From NCBI GenBank assembly GCA_017553575.1, contig JAFZKQ010000015.1:1-64000 (forward strand): a stretch of 64,000 nucleotides of DNA, in the 5' to 3' direction. The notes below the pieces were generated by a model, which saw only the letters and a list, made by a program, of their open reading frames with translations, made no database searches and had not been told where the DNA came from. A program made the position numbers and the translations under genes. This DNA comes from Paludibacteraceae bacterium (lineage in GTDB: Bacteria > Bacteroidota > Bacteroidia > Bacteroidales > Paludibacteraceae). Shown piece after piece: positions 10,822 to 17,989 of the stretch (position 1 is the stretch's first letter; each line of letters begins with the position of its first letter).

Positions 10822-12207
10822 ATGGAAGAAAGCAAAAAAGGGAACTATTTAGTTCCATTGGCCACACTGACCACCTTATTTTTCATGTGGGGATTCATCA
10901 CCTGCATGAACGACATTCTTATTCCCTACCTGAAAGGAGTTTTTCAACTAACCCATTTCCAATCTAACTTGGTGCAGTTCGCCTTCTTCGCGGCCTACTT
11001 CATCATATCCCTAATCTATTTCTGCATCTCCGCAACCATAGGAGACCCTATACGGAAGATTGGGCACAAGAACATGATTGGTAGCGGTCTGCTCATCTCG
11101 GCAACGGCCTGCTTCCTCTTCTTCGTAGAGGCAAAATCGGAAGAACCGACGTTCATCGTCTTTCTCTTCGCCCTCTTCCTCTTAGGTACGGGCTTCACCT
11201 TTCTGCAAATAGCGGCCAACCCCTTAGTGGCTCAGTTAGGAACGGCAGAGACCTCTTCCAGCCGTCTCAACCTCTCCCAAGCATTCAACTCGTTGGGAAC
11301 CACCTTGGCCCCTGTCATCGGAGGTTACTTCGTCTTCAAATATTTCGACGACGGTAGTCAAAGCGCCTCGGCAGTACAGATACCTTACCTGCTCTTGGCC
11401 AGCCTGCTATTCATCTTGGCAGGTATCATCTTCTTCGCAGAGATCCCGAACATAGAGACCGACGAAGAGGAGAAAGAGAATGATCCTATCGGAGCATTGA
11501 AACACCCCAACCTTGTATTCGGAATGATCGGCATCTTCTGCTACGTCGGAGGCGAGGTGACAATCGGAAGCAACTTGGTTTCCCTCATGAAGGAAGTACA
11601 CGGAATCGCAGAACTACAAGCGAGCAAACTGCTCTCCTTCTATTGGGGCGGTGCCATGATTGGACGTTTCATGGGTTCCATATCCATGAGTAAGCTAGAC
11701 AACAATCTCAAATATTTGTTGATGTTTTTGGCCGGAATAGGAGCCTACGGACTTATCTATTTCATCACCGGCATCAAATACGAGGAGACATTATACTTCC
11801 TGCTCTTCTTAGGACTCAACTTCCTCGTCTTCATCTTCGCGAAATCCGCTCCATCAAGGACGTTGGGACTATTTGCCATCGTAAACATGGCCCTCATCCT
11901 CATCATGCTCAACACACAAGGAATGGCCTCCCTTTGGACCATTCTCTCCGTGGGACTCTTCAACTCCATCATGTTCTCCAACGTCTTCACGTTGGGAATC
12001 CGCAACTTGGGGAAATACACCTCCCAAGGTTCGTCCCTATTGGTGATGATGATTTTGGGTGGAGCCGTCGTGCCACCATTGCAAGGCTTGTTGGCTGACA
12101 TTTTCAACCCACAATTGGCATTCGCCGTTCCTTTGGCATGCTACGCATATTTGGCATGGTACGGCTTCGTCGGATGCAAGCCCAAGAAAACAGTAGAGAA
12201 TCAATAA
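10822..12207 (+). CDS. sugar:H+ symporter, FucP/GluP-type MFS permease
   Basis: Imports a monosaccharide across the inner membrane. The 461-residue protein is almost wholly hydrophobic, with about 12 membrane spans. The opening FFMWGFITCMNDILIPYLK (about residues 14-32) is the hallmark of the fucose/glucose/galactose symporter family, as are GTGFTFLQIAANPLVAQLG (about 120) and FNSLGTTLAPVIGGYF (about 155). Family members carry fucose, glucose, galactose or N-acetylglucosamine; the ROK kinase 21 bases downstream suggests an unphosphorylated hexose such as glucose or mannose. The TonB receptor just upstream would supply sugar to the periplasm, so the three genes form a plausible uptake-and-capture operon. 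Confidence 0.9.
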   Translation: MEESKKGNYLVPLATLTTLFFMWGFITCMNDILIPYLKGVFQLTHFQSNLVQFAFFAAYFIISLIYFCISATIGDPIRKIGHKNMIGSGLLISATACFLFFVEAKSEEPTFIVFLFALFLLGTGFTFLQIAANPLVAQLGTAETSSSRLNLSQAFNSLGTTLAPVIGGYFVFKYFDDGSQSASAVQIPYLLLASLLFILAGIIFFAEIPNIETDEEEKENDPIGALKHPNLVFGMIGIFCYVGGEVTIGSNLVSLMKEVHGIAELQASKLLSFYWGGAMIGRFMGSISMSKLDNNLKYLLMFLAGIGAYGLIYFITGIKYEETLYFLLFLGLNFLVFIFAKSAPSRTLGLFAIVNMALILIMLNTQGMASLWTILSVGLFNSIMFSNVFTLGIRNLGKYTSQGSSLLVMMILGGAVVPPLQGLLADIFNPQLAFAVPLACYAYLAWYGFVGCKPKKTVENQ

Positions 12208-12228
12208 TTATCAAAAAATATAGAGTTT

Positions 12229-13197
12229 ATGAAGAATGAAATGAAACCCAATGTAGTAGGTATCGACATTGGCGGAACGAACACCGTATTTGGAATCGTC
12301 GACCAGAAAGGAACGGTATTGGCATCCAACTCCATCAAGACACAGGCATACCCTGAGTTGGAGAACTACATGAACACCTTGTGCGAAGGCATCGCAAAAC
12401 TCGTTGCCGACACATGCGGAATGGACAAGATTCAAGGAATCGGTGTCGGTGCACCAAACGCCAACTTCTACACAGGCAACATCGAACACGCAGCCAACCT
12501 CCCTTGGAAAGGCATCATTCCTTTTGCAAAAATGATGTCGGAGAAACTAGGCGTACCAGTTGCCTTGACCAACGATGCCAACGCTGCAGCCATCGGCGAG
12601 ATGAAGTATGGTGTAGCCAAAGGCATGAAGGATTTCATCATGATCACCCTAGGAACTGGCGTAGGTAGCGGCGTCGTTGCCAACGGACAACTCATCTACG
12701 GACATGACGGATTCGCAGGAGAGTTGGGTCACGTCATCGTTGAGCGCAACGGACGACCTTGCGGTTGTGGAAACAAAGGATGCTTGGAGACCTACACATC
12801 AGCAACCGGCGTAGCTCGCACGGCTAGAGAATTTTTGGAGAAGAGAGCCAACGAAGACTCTTTGTTGCGCAAAATCCCAGCAGACCAAATCACCTCAAAA
12901 GATGTATTTGACGCAGCCAAGGCAGGTGACGCCATCGCAAAGGACATCTTCGCATTCACAGGCGAAGTCTTGGGTTCGGCTTTGGCAGACTTCATCAAGT
13001 TCAGTAGCCCAGAAGCCATCGTATTGTTCGGTGGTTTAGCAAAATCAGGCGACCTTCTTCTCGTACCTTTGAAGAAAGCGATGGAAGACAACTTGATGCC
13101 TATCTTCAAGAACAAAGTCAAGGTTCTATTCTCAGGCATGAAAGATGCAGACGCAGCCGTTTTGGGCGCATCAGCATTGGGATGGGATGCGAAATAA
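12229..13197 (+). CDS. glk: ROK-family glucokinase-like sugar kinase
   Basis: Phosphorylates an imported hexose with ATP in the cytoplasm. The 322 residues contain the phosphate loop VGIDIGGTNTVFGIVD (about 10-25), the catalytic segment LTNDANAAAIGE (about 115-126), the second phosphate motif TLGTGVGSGVV and the ROK signature GELGHVIVERNGRPCGCGN with a CxCGxxGCxE zinc site (about 160-190). No N-terminal helix-turn-helix is present, so it is an enzyme, not a ROK repressor. Glucose is the usual substrate in Bacteroidota; mannose or fructose is possible given the mannanase locus. Last gene before a strong terminator. The downstream ATG (residue 5, MKPNVVGIDIG) is an alternative start. Confidence 0.9.
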   Translation: MKNEMKPNVVGIDIGGTNTVFGIVDQKGTVLASNSIKTQAYPELENYMNTLCEGIAKLVADTCGMDKIQGIGVGAPNANFYTGNIEHAANLPWKGIIPFAKMMSEKLGVPVALTNDANAAAIGEMKYGVAKGMKDFIMITLGTGVGSGVVANGQLIYGHDGFAGELGHVIVERNGRPCGCGNKGCLETYTSATGVARTAREFLEKRANEDSLLRKIPADQITSKDVFDAAKAGDAIAKDIFAFTGEVLGSALADFIKFSSPEAIVLFGGLAKSGDLLLVPLKKAMEDNLMPIFKNKVKVLFSGMKDADAAVLGASALGWDAK

Positions 13198-13217
13198 GAC
13201 AAACGACTAAATTCAGG

Positions 13218-13255
13218 ATAAGGTACGTGCAGAGTGTGCGTACCTTATTTTTTTG
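13218..13255 (+). terminator. terminator after ROK kinase
   Basis: Arms ATAAGGTACG (13218-13227) and CGTACCTTAT (13239-13248), 10 bp perfect, 11-nt loop, followed by a T-run. Confidence 0.88.
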
Positions 13256-13267
13256 TTTCATTTCCTA

Positions 13268-13314
13268 GTGCACCGATTTCCATTGCAGGCCTTGAGAGAA
13301 GGCCTCCTTAGCAC
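13268..13314. repeat. structured intergenic element upstream of purL
   Basis: An inner perfect stem AGGCCTT (13287-13293)/AAGGCCT (13299-13305) with loop GAGAG is enclosed by GTGC and GCAC at the outer ends. It is followed by a GGTTTCAGCC stretch that resembles the GGCTGAAAGCC units near 33.5 kb. Probably a degenerate palindromic repeat rather than a terminator, since no U-tract follows. Confidence 0.4.
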
Positions 13315-13376
13315 GACGGTTTCAGCCTTTCGTAAACTCAATGCAAAAAATATAGTCCCATTTGAGATTTATTATT

Positions 13377-13384
13377 TACCTTTG
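13377..13384 (+). promoter_or_regulatory. purL promoter, -7 element
   Basis: TACCTTTG, an exact TAnnTTTG match, 72 bases before the purL ATG. A TTTG lies at 13361-13364, but its 12-base spacing is too short for a standard -33 element. Confidence 0.5.
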
Positions 13385-13456
13385 CAAAAGATATGTTAGC
13401 CATCGTGCGAACCTATCCGTTTCATAAAATTAGGGAAAAACTAATTAATCATAAAT

Positions 13457-16400
13457 ATGATTCTATTCTTCAAAAAAGAGGATGCAGGCATAATCGCAGT
13501 CGATTCAAAGTCTGCACTTAACACTCAAGACATCGAGAAGTTGACTTGGTTGTTCAGCGGAGCTAAATACACCAAGGAGACAGAGATCAATGGATGGTTT
13601 ATCGGCCCACGCCGTGAGATGATAACCCCATGGAGTACGAATGCAGTCGAAATCACCCAAAACATGGGATTGAACGGGTTGCAAAGAATCGAGGAATACT
13701 TTGCTGCTCAAGGTGCCGACTCCGAACATGACCCGATGCTCCAACGCATCTATCCGAAACTGGACCAGAACATCTTCACGATAGACAAGCAACCCGATGC
13801 CATCGTCCACATTGACGACATTGAAGAATACAACAAAAAGGAGGGATTGGCACTCAATCCTGACGAAATTGCCTATCTGAACAGCATCAGCGAAAAGATC
13901 GGCAGAAAGCTTACGGACAGCGAGGTCTTCGGATTCTCACAAGTAAACTCAGAGCACTGCCGCCACAAAATATTCAACGGACTTTATGTCATCGACGGAA
14001 AAGAGATGGAGAGCTCCCTCTTCAAACTCATCAAGAAGACATCAGAGACCAACCCTAACAAATTGGTTTCCGCCTACAAAGACAATGTAGCTTTCAACGA
14101 AGGTCCAGAAATCGAGCAATTCGCTCCTGCCAGCGGTGACAAGCCAGACTTTTTCGAAGTGAAAAAGATCAAATCCGTCATCTCACTCAAAGCAGAGACC
14201 CACAACTTCCCTACTACTGTTGAGCCTTTCAACGGAGCAGCCACAGGTTCAGGTGGTGAGATCCGCGACCGTCTCGGCGGAGGAAAGGCCAGCTTGCCTA
14301 TGGCAGGTACAGCCGTATACATGACCTCCTACCCTCGCACAGAGAAAGGAAGAGCATGGGAGAACAGCATGGACGAGCGCAAATGGCTCTACCAAACTCC
14401 AGAACAAATCTTGATCAAGGCTTCCAACGGAGCCAGCGATTTCGGAAACAAATATGGACAACCGCTCATCTGCGGTTCCCTCCTCACCTTCGAGCACGCA
14501 GAGAACTACAAGAAGTTCGCTTACGACAAAGTTATCATGTTGGCCGGAGGTATCGGCTTCGCCAAGATGAAAGACAGTCTGAAAGGCGAGCCTGTTCCAG
14601 GTCAGAAGGTCATCGTCATGGGTGGTGACAACTACCGCATCGGTATGGGTGGTGGTGCCGTTTCATCCGTAGACACAGGACAATACAACAACGCAATCGA
14701 GTTGAACGCCGTTCAACGTGCCAACCCTGAGATGCAAAAACGTGTATCCAACGTCATAAGAACACTCGCAGAGTCAGACAACAATCCTATCGTATCCATC
14801 CACGACCACGGAGCAGGAGGTCACTTGAACTGCCTCTCTGAGTTGGTGGAAAGCACCGGTGGAAAAATCGACATGGACAAATTGCCAGTCGGTGACCCTA
14901 CCCTCTCCGCAAAAGAGATCATCGGAAACGAGAGCCAAGAGCGTATGGGATGCTTGGTCAACGAGAAGGACATTGAACTCATCAAACGAATTGCCGACCG
15001 TGAGCGCGCTCCAATGTATGTCGTGGGAGAAACCACAGGCGACATGCGCTTCGTCTTCGAAAAGGAGAATGGCGAGAAGCCTATCGACCTCCGTCTCGAC
15101 TACATGATCGGTAAGCCACCTCGCACTGTCATCAAAGACAAGACCGTGGTGGAGAAATACGAAGATATCAAGACCGACCCAAGCAAGCTAAAAGAGTACT
15201 TGAACAACGTACTCCAACTCGAATCGGTTGCCTGCAAGGATTGGTTGACCAACAAAGTAGACCGTTCCATCACAGGAAAAATCGCAAGACAACAATGTGC
15301 AGGAGAGATTCAATTGCCATTGAACGACTTGGGTGCAGTTGCCTTGGACTACAGATACAAAGCAGGTATTGCGACTTCCATCGGACATGCGCCAATGGCA
15401 GCCATGATCAACCCTGCTACAGGTTCCGTGCTCTCTATCGCAGAGGCCTTGACCAACATCGTTTGGGCACCTTTGAAAGACGGAATCAGCAGCGTATCGT
15501 TGAGTGCCAACTGGATGTGGCCTTGCAAGAACGAAGGAGAAGACGCTCGCCTCTACAAAGCTGTCGAGGCTTGTAGCAAATTCGCCTGCGCTTTGGGTGT
15601 AAACATCCCGACAGGAAAAGACTCCCTCTCCATGACCCAGAAATATGGAGAAGACAAAGTATACTCACCAGGTACGGTCATCATCTCCGCAGGAGCAGAG
15701 GTATCCGACGTACGGAAGATTGTAGGCCCTGTTATCGAGAAGAGAGAGGGCACCAGCATTTATCACATAGACTTCTCATTCGATGAGTTACAACTCGGTG
15801 GTTCCGCATTGGCACAGACCCTCAACAAAATTGGAGCCAAAGCGCCAACTGTCAAGAACACAGAATATTTCGTCGATGCCTTCGAAGCCATCCAAACCAT
15901 GGTTGACAAGGGACTCATCCTCGCAGGACATGACATCTCCGCAGGTGGTATGATTACCGCCCTCCTTGAGATGTGTTTTGCAAACAAAGAATACGGTCTA
16001 CAAGTCAATTTGGATGAGATTCCAGAGAAGAACTTGATCAAAGTGCTCTTCAGCGAGAACCCAGGTGTCCTCATCCAAGTGGAGAAAGAGGCCGAAGTAG
16101 AGAAGATCTTGAAGAAGGAAGGCATTGGATTCGCCAAGATTGCGACGGTCATCAAAGAGCGGAAAATCGAGCTTGAGAAAGACGGCAAGAAAGAGTTGTT
16201 CGACATTGATGCATTACGTGACACATGGTTCCGTTCCTCTTATTTGCTCGACCGGAAACAAAGCGGAGAGCAATGCGCAAAAGAGCGTTTCGAGAACTAC
16301 AAGAGCCAACCGCTCGTATATGACTTCAAGAATTTTGCAGGCAAACTCTCTAAATTGGGCGTATCGGCAGACCGTAAAGAGAAGAGCGGCATCAAGGCAG

Positions 16401-17143
16401 CCATCATCCGAGACAAAGGAACGAACGGCGACCGTGAGATGGCTTACTCCTTGTGGTTGGCTGGATTCGATGTGAAAGACGTCCACATGACCGACTTGGC
16501 AACAGGAAGGGAGACGTTGGAAGATGTCAACATGATTGTCTTCTGCGGTGGATTCTCCAACTCCGATGTTTTGGGCTCTGCCAAAGGATGGGCAGGAGGA
16601 TTCCTCTACAACGAAAAGGCAAAACAAGCCCTCGACAAGTTCTATGCTCGTAAGGACACGCTTAGCTTAGGTGTCTGCAACGGTTGCCAAGTTATGGCTG
16701 AGTTGGGTCTTGTCTATCCAGAGCACGAGAAGAAGCACAAGATGTTGCACAACAACTCGCATAAGTTCGAGTCCAGCTTCGTAGGTTTGGACATTCCAGC
16801 CAACAACTCCGTCATGTTCGGTTCACTATCGGGCACGAAATTGGGTATTTGGGTAGCCCACGGAGAAGGAAAGTTCGACTTCCCTTACCAAGAGAGCGAG
16901 TACAACATCATTGCAAAATATAGCTACGATGGCTATCCAGCTAACCCTAACGGCTCACAATTCAGCGTAGCCGGCGTTTGTTCAAAGGATGGTCGTCACT
17001 TGGCCATGATGCCTCACTTGGAGAGAGCCATCTTCCCTTGGCAATGGGCTTACTACCCATCCGACCGAATCCAAAGCGACGAGGTAACTCCTTGGTTGGA
17101 GGCCTTCGTCAACGCTCGGAAATGGATTGAGAAAAACAAATAA
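13457..17143 (+). CDS. purL: phosphoribosylformylglycinamidine synthase, single-chain
   Basis: Fourth step of de novo purine synthesis: converts FGAR, glutamine and ATP to FGAM. The 1228 residues match the large proteobacterial/eukaryotic-type enzyme with all parts in one chain, so no separate purQ or purS is needed. Order: PurS-like N-terminal domain (about 1-150); linker with SEHCRHKIFNG (near 170); two AIR-synthase-like ATP domains (KAETHNFPTTVEPFNGAATG near 245 and a second half near 600-900); and a class I glutaminase domain (about 970-1228). The glutaminase nucleophile is Cys1074 in GVCNGCQ; PHLERAIFPWQ near the end holds the His/Glu of the triad. Single-gene unit with its own promoter and terminator. 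Confidence 0.96.
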   Translation: MILFFKKEDAGIIAVDSKSALNTQDIEKLTWLFSGAKYTKETEINGWFIGPRREMITPWSTNAVEITQNMGLNGLQRIEEYFAAQGADSEHDPMLQRIYPKLDQNIFTIDKQPDAIVHIDDIEEYNKKEGLALNPDEIAYLNSISEKIGRKLTDSEVFGFSQVNSEHCRHKIFNGLYVIDGKEMESSLFKLIKKTSETNPNKLVSAYKDNVAFNEGPEIEQFAPASGDKPDFFEVKKIKSVISLKAETHNFPTTVEPFNGAATGSGGEIRDRLGGGKASLPMAGTAVYMTSYPRTEKGRAWENSMDERKWLYQTPEQILIKASNGASDFGNKYGQPLICGSLLTFEHAENYKKFAYDKVIMLAGGIGFAKMKDSLKGEPVPGQKVIVMGGDNYRIGMGGGAVSSVDTGQYNNAIELNAVQRANPEMQKRVSNVIRTLAESDNNPIVSIHDHGAGGHLNCLSELVESTGGKIDMDKLPVGDPTLSAKEIIGNESQERMGCLVNEKDIELIKRIADRERAPMYVVGETTGDMRFVFEKENGEKPIDLRLDYMIGKPPRTVIKDKTVVEKYEDIKTDPSKLKEYLNNVLQLESVACKDWLTNKVDRSITGKIARQQCAGEIQLPLNDLGAVALDYRYKAGIATSIGHAPMAAMINPATGSVLSIAEALTNIVWAPLKDGISSVSLSANWMWPCKNEGEDARLYKAVEACSKFACALGVNIPTGKDSLSMTQKYGEDKVYSPGTVIISAGAEVSDVRKIVGPVIEKREGTSIYHIDFSFDELQLGGSALAQTLNKIGAKAPTVKNTEYFVDAFEAIQTMVDKGLILAGHDISAGGMITALLEMCFANKEYGLQVNLDEIPEKNLIKVLFSENPGVLIQVEKEAEVEKILKKEGIGFAKIATVIKERKIELEKDGKKELFDIDALRDTWFRSSYLLDRKQSGEQCAKERFENYKSQPLVYDFKNFAGKLSKLGVSADRKEKSGIKAAIIRDKGTNGDREMAYSLWLAGFDVKDVHMTDLATGRETLEDVNMIVFCGGFSNSDVLGSAKGWAGGFLYNEKAKQALDKFYARKDTLSLGVCNGCQVMAELGLVYPEHEKKHKMLHNNSHKFESSFVGLDIPANNSVMFGSLSGTKLGIWVAHGEGKFDFPYQESEYNIIAKYSYDGYPANPNGSQFSVAGVCSKDGRHLAMMPHLERAIFPWQWAYYPSDRIQSDEVTPWLEAFVNARKWIEKNK

Positions 17144-17164
17144 GAAATAGATTCAGAAGATTAG

Positions 17165-17201
17165 AAAGGTCGGGGACTTGGAGGTCTCCGACCTTTTTAT
17201 T
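17165..17201 (+). terminator. terminator after purL
   Basis: Arms at 17165-17177 (AAAGGTCGGGGAC) and 17184-17196 pair with one G-U, 6-nt loop, then TTTT. Well formed. Confidence 0.88.
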
Positions 17202-17234
17202 GGGCTATCGTTTAGGACAGACAATGGCAAAAAT

Positions 17235-17300
17235 GATGCAACATGAAACAACAGAGACGATGCAACATGAAAGAGCAGAGACGATGTGCACATCGTCTCT
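17235..17300. repeat. two 24-nt direct repeats ending in a 24-bp perfect palindrome
   Basis: Units GATGCAACATGAAACA... at 17235-17258 and 17259-17282 differ at two positions, and a third partial unit begins at 17283. The block ends in a perfect palindrome at 17277-17300 (half-site AGAGACGATGTG, centre TGCA). It lies between the purL terminator and the stop codon of the minus-strand TonB-like gene. It looks like a REP-type or mobile palindromic element; a role as loop-less terminator for the minus-strand gene is also possible. Confidence 0.7.
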
Positions 17301-17310
17301 ACAGGGGGTC

Positions 17311-17613
17311 TCATTTTTCTATGAATTTTATCATTGTCCGAACTGGTGAATTTTTCAGTAGGGCAGGTTCCCAATTCCCCATATTCTTTACCAAACGGAT
17401 AGCCTCCTGGTCAAGAGACTCATCCACAGAACGCTGTACCCGTATATTAGAAAGAGAACCATCCTTATTGACAACAAAACCAACCAACACGACACCTTGC
17501 ATACCTTCTTCCCTCGCCTTTGCTGGATAAAACAAATTTTTTGAGAGATAGTGTTGCAAATTCCGAATGGACTTCAAAAACTCGCACTTTCTTTTGCCGT
17601 AATACATAAGCAA
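17311..17613 (-). CDS. orphan TonB C-terminal domain protein
   Basis: The 100 residues contain little besides a TonB C-terminal fold: YPAKAREEGMQGVVLVGFVV, then NKDGSLSNIRVQRSVDESLDQEAIRLV and the closing WEPALLKNSPVRTMIKFI. In known TonB proteins this domain contacts the TonB box of outer-membrane receptors. What is missing is the N-terminal membrane anchor and the proline-rich spacer; the first 25 residues are charged and not hydrophobic, so neither export nor contact with ExbB/D is explained. An exact -7 element 30 bases upstream suggests that the gene is expressed from this short start and is not simply a fragment. It could be a decaying TonB gene, a cytoplasmic adaptor, or a domain exported by other means. 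Confidence 0.65.
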   Translation of the reverse strand: MLMYYGKRKCEFLKSIRNLQHYLSKNLFYPAKAREEGMQGVVLVGFVVNKDGSLSNIRVQRSVDESLDQEAIRLVKNMGNWEPALLKNSPVRTMIKFIEK

Positions 17614-17642
17614 TACATTTTTAGATTTTTACAATCACCACA

Positions 17643-17650
17643 CAAAGTTA
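17643..17650 (-). promoter_or_regulatory. promoter of orphan TonB-domain gene, -7 element
   Basis: On the minus strand this reads TAACTTTG, an exact consensus match about 30 bases before the ATG at 17613. A transcript from here would have a leader near 22 nt, too short to encode an upstream membrane anchor. Confidence 0.5.
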
Positions 17651-17770
17651 TAATTTTCGATAAATTATTCCCGACAAGAGTCTCCTTTTCATCGGGGAGA
17701 AACCGAAAAGGAGATTCACGCGACACCCTCTTAACGTTGCAAAACAAAAAACAATAATTTAAATCAATTT

Positions 17771-17801
17771 TTTGTTTTTTTAATAACTATGATTAACTTT
17801 G
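17771..17801 (+). promoter_or_regulatory. full consensus promoter of the T9SS adhesin operon
   Basis: TTTG at 17771-17774, exactly 19 bases, then TAACTTTG at 17794-17801. Both elements and the spacing equal the Bacteroidota primary sigma consensus, the best promoter in the window. Confidence 0.8.
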
Positions 17802-17808
17802 GGGGCTT

Positions 17809-17989
17809 GTAATGGAAAAGTACGTTTCTTTATACATGCAAGTTATAAAATGTTCCGAGGAACCGAATTGTCATACGAAGGTAGTTACTCACCATTACTG
17901 CTTTTTCAAACGATGACAAATATCGTCAAAAGGACTAAATAATAGACGAAGTCTAACGACTTGAAAAACATTAAATTCTAAATACTGAA
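17809..17989 (+). other. long 5' leader of the adhesin operon
   Basis: About 180 nt separate the predicted start of transcription from the ATG. The stretch contains small stems: GTTC-CGAG-GAAC near 17852, TGAC/GTCA near 17917-17933 and AAGTC-TAAC-GACTT near 17949-17962. No ligand-binding RNA class is recognised. The bases between the TonB-domain promoter and 17770 are AT-rich and show no gene. Confidence 0.4.

Noticed and set aside
17235-17300. CRISPR-like array
   Set aside because: Direct repeats abut without spacers and number only two and a part; no cas genes in the window.
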